DNA of 49,756 nucleotides from a virus. Shown one piece after another: positions 18,340 to 26,671 of the stretch (position 1 is its first letter; each line of letters starts with the position of its first letter). A model generated the notes under the pieces. That model ran no database searches. It saw only the letters and a program-made list of their open reading frames with translations, and was not told the origin of the DNA. The stretch is from the IMG/VR virus record IMGVR_UViG_3300044577_000130, positions 1 to 49,756 of that record; one strand, written 5' to 3'. The translations under genes and the position numbers were made by a program.

Positions 18340-19398
18340 TTAATTGCTAGCGCCGGTTGTGCCAACGAATAATCTCCGTCGGTCCAAGCAGCGGAAGTTG
18401 CAGCTGTTATCAATGAACACATTCCGAACCCTATGCTGAGACGGACTCGGCACTGGAGGATTCACAACAAAGAACTCGCCCGTTCGGAAGAACGGATGGA
18501 ATACCGACCAGTTGATTCCGTAGATCGGATCGTTCGTCGTGTTGTTATCCAAGTAAGGAGCCCAGATGACAGGATTACTTCTAAAGGTCGTCATCCCATC
18601 CTTGGAAGCAACATCGTTGCCCAAGTTGTCGTTCTGCTGCTCCAGGAGCTCCTCTAAGGTCCCTAGCACGTTATAGGTCGTGTAGTAACCAAACGTTTCT
18701 GAACCCTGTCTCGTCTCTGGAAACGCATTCGGAGCCATGAACATGGTCTTCGTCGCAGCTTCTCGCCACTTACGGACAAGGTCCTGCTTCGAGATCGTGG
18801 TGAACTTAAACGTATAGTTCGACCAGTTCGGAAAAGTAACGCTAGAAATACCTCCAGCTCCTCCGGTGGTATCCGTGCTAGGATTACCTCCGTTGAAGCC
18901 CGTGGTATCGCTCTGGACTACCCAGTAGCGAATCCCGAAAGGCTTTAAGAGCTCCGCCTGATCAGTGATGTTCGCTGGCTTCTCCCAGAAGTTCGTCTCT
19001 AGAAGTACAGCGAGGTCGTTCATGGCGGTATGCCGCCTGACCTCGATCAGGTTGAGGATCTGTTCCACACCCGAATTAAGGAAGTCCTCACGTTCGTCGT
19101 AAGAGAAGTTTGCCATCTGGAACGCCCAAGGCACTTTGGCGTTCTTCAGAACATCCACGACCTTTGGGTCGTCGGTGTCATACAGTCCGGTATTTTTAGC
19201 GGTTCCGGCGTTCTGGACCTGAACTTGCCATTGAAGCTGCTCGCCACTAGAAAAGCCAACCTTTTTGCCGGTGAGCAGTTGGCTCATGGCAATGTGGTTT
19301 TGTAGGTCTAGACTGATATCCGTCCAAGAATCCCGCTGAAACTTCTTCAGCGTGGTCTCGACGAAATCAGCGATTTGATCTGGTCGCCATGCAGGCAT
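18340..19398 (-). CDS. Major capsid protein
   Basis: The 352-residue product sits between the scaffold gene and the decoration gene. The N-terminal arm is helical (DFVETTLKKFQRDSW); an extended-loop-like region at about 55-90 is followed by the long spine-like helix with VEQILNLIEVRRHTAMNDLAV and a later beta-rich domain with GYYTTYNVLG and NPVIWAPYLD. Length and layout fit a HK97-fold capsid protein. No protease gene was seen nearby. Confidence 0.75.
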   Translation of the reverse strand: MPAWRPDQIADFVETTLKKFQRDSWTDISLDLQNHIAMSQLLTGKKVGFSSGEQLQWQVQVQNAGTAKNTGLYDTDDPKVVDVLKNAKVPWAFQMANFSYDEREDFLNSGVEQILNLIEVRRHTAMNDLAVLLETNFWEKPANITDQAELLKPFGIRYWVVQSDTTGFNGGNPSTDTTGGAGGISSVTFPNWSNYTFKFTTISKQDLVRKWREAATKTMFMAPNAFPETRQGSETFGYYTTYNVLGTLEELLEQQNDNLGNDVASKDGMTTFRSNPVIWAPYLDNNTTNDPIYGINWSVFHPFFRTGEFFVVNPPVPSPSQHRVRNVFIDNSCNFRCLDRRRLFVGTTGASN

Positions 19399-19417
19399 TG
19401 GTATTTCTCCCTAGGGG

Positions 19418-20359
19418 TCAACGAATGCCCGCTTCCTCATTGAATTGCCGAGCCATATCGAACAGTTCTGAACGGTCGGATTCCGACAGTGCTCCTGCTC
19501 CACGATCCGGCGAACCAGAAAACGAACTAGCCGGGGTCTTTCCAGTCGGCTGGCCAGTTACCTGACCTACCGTCTTTTTGACCCTGGTGCTTTTCCGCTG
19601 GGTTTCCCTTTTAGAATCGAATTGGTGTAGGACAGCTCTACGAGTTGCCTCAAACAATTCATCGCCTGGCAGATTAGGGTTCGCCTGGTAAATACCCGAC
19701 AGAGTGTTCCACATCTGTTGCCTCACCTGAAACTGAGATGAGGCCGGGTTTAAAGCGTCAGTTGATCCCTTGCCTATGACGGAATGATATTCCTCTCCTA
19801 AACTATCCAGTTTATCATCGAACCAGTCAAGTAGATCTCCGCTACGAGCATTCGTGTACTGGGACTGGATATCCTGATTTTGCTTGTTTAGATCAGTAAT
19901 ATGCTTGTGGTAATGCTCATTCATGCTCTCCAGACGCTTCATGACCTCATCGTCTAGGTCCTCTGAGGGCTCCAGAACGAACTTATCCGGACCCTTCGGC
20001 TCTGGCGCCTCCTGAGCCTGCTGGTCAGCTGGAGGGCCATATTGGGGCATCTGGTACGCTGAGCGGGCCACCAGGTCTAAAACGCGGTCTAGACCATCCT
20101 TGGTGTTAAATGCCCTGGCCTCGTCAATCGACAGACCTGCCTGAACCGCGCGGGTCAGCTGATCGTCGGTTATCGAGGTATCTTCCTCAGAGGAAGCTTC
20201 CGCCGATTGATCGGTTGTGGAAGGGACAGTCCCACCCATTTCCGATGGTTCTCTTGGAAGTCCTAACGGACGCTCCGGTGCTATAGGCTTCAATTCTTCA
20301 GGAGAGGGCTGATCCAAAGAGGGCTGCGCTTCTCCATTTTGTTGTTCTTCTTCAGGCAT
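19418..20359 (-). CDS. Scaffolding protein
   Basis: This acidic, Gln/Glu/Pro-rich 313-residue protein has a disordered N-terminus, a central helix (about 125-185, MKRLESMNEHYHKHITDLNK) and a short basic-to-helical C-terminal tail. Composition and position immediately before the capsid gene are typical of capsid scaffolds. Its ATG overlaps the upstream small gene by eight bases. Confidence 0.75.
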   Translation of the reverse strand: MPEEEQQNGEAQPSLDQPSPEELKPIAPERPLGLPREPSEMGGTVPSTTDQSAEASSEEDTSITDDQLTRAVQAGLSIDEARAFNTKDGLDRVLDLVARSAYQMPQYGPPADQQAQEAPEPKGPDKFVLEPSEDLDDEVMKRLESMNEHYHKHITDLNKQNQDIQSQYTNARSGDLLDWFDDKLDSLGEEYHSVIGKGSTDALNPASSQFQVRQQMWNTLSGIYQANPNLPGDELFEATRRAVLHQFDSKRETQRKSTRVKKTVGQVTGQPTGKTPASSFSGSPDRGAGALSESDRSELFDMARQFNEEAGIR

Positions 20360-20603
20360 CGTATTGTTCCTTAGCTTCCATTCCCCTGTAAGTTAACACA
20401 ATATCCTTGATTCCTGGAAGCCATACTTCCTCCACTTCGTATAGGTAATAAACATCATCATCATCGCGAGTGAACGCATGCATCCTTAAAATGGAGGGAA
20501 TAGGTAGGTCCAAGACGCTACCGTCAAGCGGTCCCCCATCTAGAAAACACTCGATTTCCTGAGAGGGCTGCGCCCTAGCATTAGCTGTAACCGGCTCGGT
20601 CAA
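20352..20603 (-). CDS. Small GGPLDG-motif protein
   Basis: This 83-residue protein has CFLDGGPLDGSVLDLP followed by beta strands (VYYLYEVEEVWL). Short phage proteins opening with a GGPLDG motif are widespread and mostly of unknown function. It overlaps both neighbours and is clearly part of the portal-scaffold segment. Confidence 0.6.
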   Translation of the reverse strand: MTEPVTANARAQPSQEIECFLDGGPLDGSVLDLPIPSILRMHAFTRDDDDVYYLYEVEEVWLPGIKDIVLTYRGMEAKEQYDA

Positions 20604-20850
20604 AGAAGCCTCGAATCTTCAGATACTTGCGACGATGAGCGTGACTATCCAACTTCGGCCGACCATCCTTAGAAAATTCTACGGGTACCCCCATGGCTTT
20701 GGCAAACTGGGAATGCTCGTCAATCTGGGAAGGATGGACGGCAGCACCGTCGCTGTACATAGGCCATTTAGGTTTGGTCGCCTGAGTAGGGCCTCGCTCT
20801 TTGCTCCACTCGTAGCCGTCTTCAGTCTTTCTAAGGAACGTTGACGCCAT
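20581..20850 (-). CDS. Small protein between portal and scaffold, unknown
   Basis: I chose the ATG at 20850 (89 residues), with AGGA a few bases upstream, rather than an earlier in-frame start deeper inside the portal gene. It overlaps the portal C-terminus by 20 bases. The sequence is polar, with KPKWPMYSDGAAVHPSQIDEH and a basic SHAHRRKYLKIRGF stretch. No family recognised; a head-assembly helper role is possible from position. Confidence 0.55.
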   Translation of the reverse strand: MASTFLRKTEDGYEWSKERGPTQATKPKWPMYSDGAAVHPSQIDEHSQFAKAMGVPVEFSKDGRPKLDSHAHRRKYLKIRGFFDRAGYS

Positions 20851-22579
20851 TATTCCTGTCCCCACTTGCCAATGAACTCATCAGCTGCTGGTCAAAGTTC
20901 TTCTGAGAAGAACCTCCGCGGTTGACCCGCTCGTTAATACGAGTGGTAACCGGAGCCTGCCTGGCGCGATCATTTGACTCAACCTGGGGTGTTGGAGACC
21001 CTAGCTCAACCACTTCTGTCAGTTCCGGCAGGTTGGCATATTCACTCCAAATCTCTACCAATCGCTTCATATTCAGCTGGATTCCCTGCTCTTGGAAGAA
21101 CGGGAAGAGTGGCGGGACGAACTGAGTAACGAACTGCTGCAGCTGAGACAATCTTTGCGAAGGCGACTGATAGGTCATCGAATAGGGCTCGACAGTGAAC
21201 TCATAGTTCAAGAAATCGCCCTCACGGTCTTCCGGGCGCATGATGACCCGCTCCTCGATATCCAGGTCCTTCACTTGATGCTTACCGGTGAAGGTTCGTA
21301 CGGGGTCGTCCCAGATGCGCCAGCCTAGATCACGGATAATCTGCTCGGTGAACATGACTGTCCGCTCCTGCATCTTGGCTACTCGCTGCGATGCTTGACC
21401 TGAAAGGATCTGTTCTTGACCTAGGGTTTCAGCACCACTAGACAGTCCGCCTAGAGTGCTTAGATTGCCGGCTTGAATATCAAATCGATTTTCAACCCAC
21501 ATGGCAAACTGCTGGGTTCCTTGATCCACACCACCGAGTCGGAACTCCTGGACCGCGGAAGGGTCATTAACGCGAATGACCTGGCCGTCGTCTGCATTCT
21601 CAATACTCCTTGGATCCTGATCGTCTCCAGCGTAGGCCAAGACAGTCTTTTGCCTCTGTCCCTGCCGTCTCATCTTGCGGACAAGGTTATTCTCGAGGTC
21701 ATGCAGGGCTTTAAGCTGCTGTGCTGGGCTAGAGGGCATGATCCGATTGGGAACATCCCAGAAAGACAGCTTGTAATAGGGTCCTTGGGACGGTCCGTCC
21801 CATTCCACTACCCGGACAGGCTCCTCTCCCTGGTCGATAGGAAGCGTAACGACGAGCTTCTCGTCAGCGATCCAGATATCCCAAAGCTCGATGAAGGGCC
21901 TGAAATCGTCTCTCCGGCCGTCTGCGCCTATTCCTAGGGTCTCGATCCTCCTGTCCCCGGTTTCATTGAAGGCTGTCTCATCGGTGGGTTTGAGATCTTT
22001 AATGGCCTTCCGGTCGTAGAGGCCGGATTCTTTAAAGAAATCAAATGGAACTCGATAGCGGTCACCGGCGAACTCCAGGTCATGCCAGCGGTTGACTGTC
22101 ATATCGTGGACCCAGTCATCCAGGTCGACGACGCCTACGTTGGGGATAGCTGTGCTTTGGGGCACTCCATCGATGATCTCCACATCGTCGGAGAGTTTCA
22201 TCGAGACCTTTGCCAGGCCGATCATGAAGAAGGCGTCCATGACGATTGCACGGAGCACTTCTCCCACACGCATGATGCGTAGTTCTTTATTGAGAACCGT
22301 CTGGAAATCACGGGCGAACTGCTTCTGGGCATCGTCTTCAGTTAGGATGAGCACCTGAGGGCGAGATCCGGCCAGGAGCATGGTGTAGATCACCACAGCC
22401 CGCTCGAGCAAGTTTAGAGGAACATCCCTAACTGCTCCATCTTGCCCATACTCACTACCGACGAACTCTCGAATCAGCTTCTCTCGAGTACGGCGAAATG
22501 GCTGCAGCTTGCGACGGGACCATTCGATGGCACGGCGAAGGCGCGACACATCGGTCTTGGAGCTTGGATTGAAGGTCAT
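20831..22579 (-). CDS. Portal protein
   Basis: The 582-residue protein has the order of a podoviral portal: N-terminal helices (WSRRKLQPFRRTREKLIREFVGSEYGQ), a wing domain with PFIELWDIWIADEKLVV and YYKLSFWDVPNRIMPSSPAQQLKALHDLENNLVRK, then the clip/stem region with NADDGQVIRVNDPSAVQ and a helical crown with LSQLQQFVTQFVPPL. The AQQL-ALHDLEN motif preceding a basic helix is characteristic of portal stems. It overlaps both neighbours by a few bases. Confidence 0.85.
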   Translation of the reverse strand: MTFNPSSKTDVSRLRRAIEWSRRKLQPFRRTREKLIREFVGSEYGQDGAVRDVPLNLLERAVVIYTMLLAGSRPQVLILTEDDAQKQFARDFQTVLNKELRIMRVGEVLRAIVMDAFFMIGLAKVSMKLSDDVEIIDGVPQSTAIPNVGVVDLDDWVHDMTVNRWHDLEFAGDRYRVPFDFFKESGLYDRKAIKDLKPTDETAFNETGDRRIETLGIGADGRRDDFRPFIELWDIWIADEKLVVTLPIDQGEEPVRVVEWDGPSQGPYYKLSFWDVPNRIMPSSPAQQLKALHDLENNLVRKMRRQGQRQKTVLAYAGDDQDPRSIENADDGQVIRVNDPSAVQEFRLGGVDQGTQQFAMWVENRFDIQAGNLSTLGGLSSGAETLGQEQILSGQASQRVAKMQERTVMFTEQIIRDLGWRIWDDPVRTFTGKHQVKDLDIEERVIMRPEDREGDFLNYEFTVEPYSMTYQSPSQRLSQLQQFVTQFVPPLFPFFQEQGIQLNMKRLVEIWSEYANLPELTEVVELGSPTPQVESNDRARQAPVTTRINERVNRGGSSQKNFDQQLMSSLASGDRNNGVNVP

Positions 22580-22950
22580 TAGAGGTCAAGCAGCAGATAG
22601 TCGAGGTCCATTGCCCCATCGACAGCGATTGCAACAGGCGCGGTAACTCCCACATCGTATCGGAATAAAGCAACATCCCCTGCGAATAGCTGAGCAAACG
22701 GATTTTGCCCCACTAATGTGCGAAGTTCGATGTAATCCGAGGCATCTGTTCCGCGATTGATGAACAGTACGTAACCACCTGGAGCGACCTCACCAATCTT
22801 TAAAGCTTCTGAACTAGTACCGACAGTCTGACGATGCCGAACGAAATTCGTGCCACCTACATCAAACTGGAAGCTACCTTTCTCAATGGATGTATCTGTT
22901 CCGCTTTTTACGAAACGCATAGCTGCTGAGATGGTTCCTTCGTTAGCCAT
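22579..22950 (-). CDS. Small beta-rich virion protein, unknown
   Basis: This 123-residue protein is mostly beta, with SFQFDVGGTNFVRHRQTVG, then GGYVLFINRGTDASDYIEL, and an acidic C-terminus. The pattern resembles phage surface or stopper proteins that sit next to portal genes. Its stop overlaps the portal start. No specific family recognised. Confidence 0.6.
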   Translation of the reverse strand: MANEGTISAAMRFVKSGTDTSIEKGSFQFDVGGTNFVRHRQTVGTSSEALKIGEVAPGGYVLFINRGTDASDYIELRTLVGQNPFAQLFAGDVALFRYDVGVTAPVAIAVDGAMDLDYLLLDL

Positions 22951-22961
22951 AGGGAGTCCTC

Positions 22962-23423
22962 CTAGGAGTTGATGCGCGGCCGCGCTTGGACGACCGCGTT
23001 CGCGTCCGTCCCGTCCGTGTCGAGGCCCGTTTTGACCGCCGCGAGGAGTGTTGTCGTTTCTTGTGCAAAGACTGCAATGGGGACCGTGTACTGGAATGTT
23101 CCATCATCTTGGTCCGTCGTTAATGCGATGGTGAGTGTTATGGTGAGATTGCCATTCCGGTCCTTCAGGTTTCGCCAGGTTCCTACCGCTCCTTTACCCC
23201 AAGGAACCAAGACGCAATCCACAGCTACAGAGGTAGTAGCATTGTCGTATTTCAGGCGGTACTCGACCGATTGGATGGCCGGGTCAATATTCAGCTGATG
23301 CTGCGTAGATCGAATAATGGAGCTAGGATCTTGCGGTGCAGCATCGACTCCGGCTCCGCCATGCTCAACCAAATCGATCATGACCTGCCAGTCATGCGGG
23401 CTTCGATCAGCGCCCAGAGCCAT
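22962..23423 (-). CDS. First protein of the leftward virion operon, unknown
   Basis: This 153-residue beta-rich protein contains VEYRLKYDNATTSVAVDCVLVPWG and DGTFQYTVPIAVFAQET. It is the promoter-proximal gene of the leftward operon, preceded by a GAGGTAAAAGG Shine-Dalgarno region and the minus-strand promoter at 23470-23497. Possibly a virion accessory protein; no family recognised. Confidence 0.6.
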   Translation of the reverse strand: MALGADRSPHDWQVMIDLVEHGGAGVDAAPQDPSSIIRSTQHQLNIDPAIQSVEYRLKYDNATTSVAVDCVLVPWGKGAVGTWRNLKDRNGNLTITLTIALTTDQDDGTFQYTVPIAVFAQETTTLLAAVKTGLDTDGTDANAVVQARPRINS

Positions 23424-23469
23424 CCTTTTACCTCACTTAAGCAGACTACTGTATTACCCTGATGCGCGC

Positions 23470-23497
23470 ATTATCCCTCTATTATCCACCTTGTCTA
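23470..23497 (-). promoter_or_regulatory. Sigma70-like promoter for the leftward virion operon
   Basis: On the minus strand TAGACA is followed after 16 bases by GATAAT, about 45 bases before the first virion gene. It lies back to back with the rightward promoter, so the 23424-23582 interval is a bidirectional control region. Confidence 0.6.
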
Positions 23498-23510
23498 GGG
23501 ATGCTACGGC

Positions 23511-23539
23511 TTGACAGTCGCCTCTCGCCTAGCTATTCT
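23511..23539 (+). promoter_or_regulatory. Sigma70-like promoter for the rightward operon
   Basis: TTGACA, 17 bases, TATTCT, followed by a CAGGAGCG Shine-Dalgarno region and the ATG at 23583. This is one of the two best consensus promoters in the window. Confidence 0.75.
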
Positions 23540-23582
23540 GTCGTGGGCGTGACAGAAACTAGATTGAACCAGGAGCGTAGCT

Positions 23583-23993
23583 ATGGAAACAAAATGGGAT
23601 AAGCCAGGAAAAGACGCGGCCGACAAGGGCAAAGGGAAGAGTAAGGGCAAGAACAAGAATAAGGGTGCGCCTTTGGAACAAGACTGGGAATGCTCAATCA
23701 CTTTTCATCGAGAAGATTTCGACGGAGATGGTTCGATTGACTATCGGCTCATACATGAAACCAAGGTCAATGGTGATTTATTCCATGGCGTAGAACTGAC
23801 CTACTACGGAGTTAATGACGAGACAGCCAAAGAAATCGAAGCCGCTTTTACTCACAGCGGTCTGGCCAATGCATCCAGTGAGAAATACGACAAGTTCCGT
23901 GATGTTCTTAAGCTTTGGAAGAAAGGCATCCAAGGGCTTAAGCATTTGAACGACCGTGGGTTTGAGCTCGCCGACCAAAACAAACTTCCCTAA
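23583..23993 (+). CDS. Lys-rich protein with an EF-hand-like loop
   Basis: The 136-residue protein has a Lys/Gly-rich basic N-terminus (about 5-27), then DFDGDGSIDYRL, which matches the D-x-D-G-D-G-x-I-D calcium-loop consensus of EF-hand or dockerin motifs, inside a beta-rich segment. A helical C-terminus (YDKFRDVLKLWKKGIQGLKHL) follows. It is the first gene of the rightward operon and so probably early or strongly expressed. No family recognised; calcium binding is inferred from one motif. Confidence 0.6.
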   Translation: METKWDKPGKDAADKGKGKSKGKNKNKGAPLEQDWECSITFHREDFDGDGSIDYRLIHETKVNGDLFHGVELTYYGVNDETAKEIEAAFTHSGLANASSEKYDKFRDVLKLWKKGIQGLKHLNDRGFELADQNKLP

Positions 23994-24006
23994 CTGCAGG
24001 GCTGCT

Positions 24007-24147
24007 AGATGCTGCTTGGCCAATTCTTCTGGCCATTCTGGCCTTGAAAGGTTTGCCAATGGCTGGGCAGCATCTGGCCTTATTCTAAGGAAGCCCGCTG
24101 ATAGGCAACACGGAGGCTGATATGAGCCAGGGAAGGCCGTCAGCGGG
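24007..24147 (+). other. Two long hairpins in the gap after the first rightward gene
   Basis: A 16-base arm at 24007-24022 pairs with 24060-24075 (three G-U pairs), and an 8-base arm CCCGCTGA at 24094-24101 pairs with TCAGCGGG at 24140-24147. There is no ORF here. The pair could end or attenuate transcription, or be a small RNA. Neither stem is followed by a T run. Confidence 0.45.
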
Positions 24148-24171
24148 ATTAATGCGTGGAACGCATATAGC

Positions 24172-24450
24172 ATGCAGCTTGAAGTAACCCAAGACGATAT
24201 CGATCAATCAAAGCTAGCGATTGCCCAATATCACTCTCGTGTCACTGATTGCCCGTTAGCGTGCGCAATTAAACGAGCACTTAACGCCAAAAGAGCATGC
24301 GTCACGATGTATCACATCATGGTTGAGGACTCTCGCTACCGCAAACGCTATTACCCCATGACAGATGCTATGGGATTATTCGCAAATTCATTCGATGCTA
24401 ACGGCTTTGCCCATCCTGCAACCTTCCAATTCCCTGAAGAAGAAGCATAA
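24172..24450 (+). CDS. Small phage protein with DI-CPLA motif, unknown
   Basis: This 92-residue protein has the form V-T-Q-DDI followed by a TDCPLACAIKRAL helix and a beta-rich remainder ending in acidic residues. Small proteins with a DI--G/--CP-A-A start are frequent in phages of many hosts but have no assigned function. No clear Shine-Dalgarno precedes the ATG. Confidence 0.55.
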   Translation: MQLEVTQDDIDQSKLAIAQYHSRVTDCPLACAIKRALNAKRACVTMYHIMVEDSRYRKRYYPMTDAMGLFANSFDANGFAHPATFQFPEEEA

Positions 24451-24461
24451 AACTCCAAGCC

Positions 24462-25175
24462 ATGGAAATAGACACTATAAAACGAATCATACCTGATCCC
24501 GGATGGGACTATGACCCAAGCCCTTGGGCCAGATACTTTACGATATATGGAAAAACATGGCGCGGCACAGGAAACCCCAAAGAAGTTGCTGACGATCTAT
24601 TCTTTGAATTAAACGTTTCTGTTTTAGCAAGAAGATACATTGGTCCTCGCCTTGAGAAAATTCTTTGGATACCCGCATACAAGATAGAAGACGAGATACT
24701 TCCAAAAGTTCCAATGGCCTATCAGAACCACCTGTCAGAATACGATTACTTCTGTTGGGAAGAAATACTTGAATCTAAAATCATTCAATCCCTATGGAAA
24801 TCATGCCCGCTCTGTAAAAACAAACTCCCTGAAGAGCCAATCCAATATACGCGACGCGGCGCACAAAATGGAGTCATGAGACAACATCGACTTCACACAG
24901 CTTTTGATGTTTTGTCACAAAATCCATTCACTGATTCTAACACAGGAGGACCAACTTATTGTTCGTGGCCTTGTGCGAGAGCTTCGTTGCACTTGGCTAT
25001 TTACCGCACCTCAAGAACATGGTGGGAGGAAATGAAATGCGCAGAAGAGAAGGAAACGATAAAGAAGCTGAAGCCACTAATGACGAAAGTAAGAAAGGAG
25101 TTCCGCAAGAGCAACCCAGATGCCTTAGCATTGCTACAAAAGGAATTCAAACTGCTGGAGAATTCGCCAGTATGA
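24462..25175 (+). CDS. Hypothetical protein with CxxC pair
   Basis: The 237-residue protein is Trp/Tyr-rich in its N-terminal half, has CPLCKNKLPEE at about 115-125 and two further cysteines (YCSWPCARAS) about 50 residues later, which together could bind one zinc. The C-terminal 50 residues are charged and helical. The stop overlaps the next start (ATGA). No family recognised; it lies upstream of the terminase genes. Confidence 0.6.
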   Translation: MEIDTIKRIIPDPGWDYDPSPWARYFTIYGKTWRGTGNPKEVADDLFFELNVSVLARRYIGPRLEKILWIPAYKIEDEILPKVPMAYQNHLSEYDYFCWEEILESKIIQSLWKSCPLCKNKLPEEPIQYTRRGAQNGVMRQHRLHTAFDVLSQNPFTDSNTGGPTYCSWPCARASLHLAIYRTSRTWWEEMKCAEEKETIKKLKPLMTKVRKEFRKSNPDALALLQKEFKLLENSPV

Positions 25176-25345
25176 TGAGCGCCTTAATGAGCGATGTAAT
25201 CGAAGGGAATGTTACTCCCCAAGTATCCAATGCCGCAGTTAACGCAGGCGGAAAGCTTTTAAAGGTTGTTGAAATGCAACTCAAATACGGGACGACGATT
25301 GATGGATCACCTAGACGACTGGACCTAGTTAGCGAAGCTGAATAA
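25172..25345 (+). CDS. 57-residue coupled protein, unknown
   Basis: The ATG at 25172 overlaps the upstream TGA, the usual coupling signal in this operon, so I took this start although the frame is open further upstream. The product is helical with a VEMQLKYGTTIDGSPRRLDL tail. Small size and position are compatible with a terminase or packaging accessory, but nothing specific can be said. Confidence 0.5.
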   Translation: MMSALMSDVIEGNVTPQVSNAAVNAGGKLLKVVEMQLKYGTTIDGSPRRLDLVSEAE

Positions 25346-25368
25346 AGAGCTAGTATCTAACTTGAAAG

Positions 25369-25926
25369 ATGAAAGTTTCAACCCAGGGCACTTCCCTTAT
25401 CGTTGAGTTAACCGAACAGGAAAAGTGTTTCGCCAGTGCCGTTGCCACTGCTCGTTCCGATAATGCTCAAAGGAAAGGACTCAAAGATCCTTTACGACAC
25501 GACCCTCTAGTTCCGGAGGTTCGTAATAACTTAGGCACTCGTAGCGAGCTGGCAGTGGCATGTTTAACGGGACAAGTATGGTTTGCTTTCGATGCAAACT
25601 TCATTGATACGCCCAAAGAGCAGCGTCCTCTTGATGTAGGACCGATAGAAGTGAAATGCGGGTCGCAACCGGATCACAATTTGATTATCAAGTGGAACGA
25701 CGATCCAAACAATCCGTTTGTTTTAGCCCTTCCAGAAGAGGATGGCCGTCTGAGGCTCGTAGGATGGTCTATGGGAACCGATTGCGAGAGGGCCGACTGG
25801 TTACCCGATCCAGGCTGGTGGCGTTCTAGCGAGAGTCTGGAGCCTCTGGAGAGCCTTCGGGACTGGTGTTCGACTCAAGGATGGCCCTGGCAACCGGGCC
25901 GCATATTCTACATATGGTGGAATTAA
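25369..25926 (+). CDS. PD-(D/E)XK nuclease-like protein
   Basis: The 185-residue protein has GTRSELAVACLTGQVW near residue 55 (helix with a conserved Glu), then DVGPIEVKCGS at about 90-100, the D-x(n)-E-x-K signature, followed by LIIKWNDD and FVLALPE strands and LVGWSMG. Small stand-alone nucleases of this kind are common in phages, often in DNA processing; the substrate here is unknown. Its stop overlaps the next ATG. Confidence 0.6.
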   Translation: MKVSTQGTSLIVELTEQEKCFASAVATARSDNAQRKGLKDPLRHDPLVPEVRNNLGTRSELAVACLTGQVWFAFDANFIDTPKEQRPLDVGPIEVKCGSQPDHNLIIKWNDDPNNPFVLALPEEDGRLRLVGWSMGTDCERADWLPDPGWWRSSESLEPLESLRDWCSTQGWPWQPGRIFYIWWN

Positions 25927-26138
25927 TGAATACAAGCATCCTCAAGCTAAAAGATTTAAGCGATAACGACCTCGAGAATCAAATGATGCAAGATGCCAAT
26001 CACATCTTTTCAAAAACTCCCCTAGATGAAGACACATGGGAAGATTCCACTGTTGAATATTACGGGGTCCGTCTTGCTCATGCAGTTGTAGAATTCTCGA
26101 AACGAATTGAATCCATTAAACTTGAACATAGTTTTTGA
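25926..26138 (+). CDS. 70-residue acidic protein, unknown
   Basis: The ATG at 25926 overlaps the previous TAA (TAATG), so the shorter start is preferred. The product is acidic and helical (LKLKDLSDNDLENQMMQD). No family recognised. Confidence 0.55.
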   Translation: MNTSILKLKDLSDNDLENQMMQDANHIFSKTPLDEDTWEDSTVEYYGVRLAHAVVEFSKRIESIKLEHSF

Positions 26139-26160
26139 TGCCACGGAATGGGACTAACAA

Positions 26161-26472
26161 ATGTTCTCTTATGAAGAAATTGGGAAGGCAATAGAACGCG
26201 CCATAAAACTAGCAGAGGAAAAACCGCAGTCACCAGTTAGCGACAGCATCGCAAGATGCATAATCGATGACACCTTGATTAGCACGGTATATTTAAAAAT
26301 GTTTGTCATAGAAGGAGAGGCTTACGAAACCATGATACTTGGCGGAGAACACGACCAATATCAAGAGCGATATACCACAAGAGATATGGCGCTTAAAGGA
26401 CACGAACGTGCGGTTGCATTAGTCAAGGATTCTAAATCAGATGACAAAGAAGAAACCCAAAGCAGTAATTGA
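26161..26472 (+). CDS. 103-residue helical protein, unknown
   Basis: The protein begins MFSYEEIGKAIERAIKLAEE and ends in a charged tail; one CII segment lies in the middle. It has no recognisable domain. It overlaps the next gene by 32 bases in another frame. Confidence 0.55.
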   Translation: MFSYEEIGKAIERAIKLAEEKPQSPVSDSIARCIIDDTLISTVYLKMFVIEGEAYETMILGGEHDQYQERYTTRDMALKGHERAVALVKDSKSDDKEETQSSN

Positions 26473-26671
26473 CGAACCTGCTGCGAAGCAGGTGAAAGAG
26501 CTATGCGCCGAGGTCGCGGCTATAATCAATTCTCTGGTGTACAATACGGCGAAGAACGACGAGAAGGTCAACAAAAACGCTTCCCTTGTCTTAATAGAAA
26601 AAGAGCATGTAGCTACGGCCAGTAAACTTCTAATGGAGGCGATTGAGTCTCTTGATAACCATGACGAATAA
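26441..26671 (+). CDS. 76-residue helical protein upstream of terminase, unknown
   Basis: This basic N-terminus is followed by two amphipathic helices (VKELCAEVAAIINSLVYN and ATASKLLMEAIESLD). It overlaps both neighbours by coupling-type overlaps. A role in packaging is possible only from position. Confidence 0.55.
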   Translation: MTKKKPKAVIDEPAAKQVKELCAEVAAIINSLVYNTAKNDEKVNKNASLVLIEKEHVATASKLLMEAIESLDNHDE

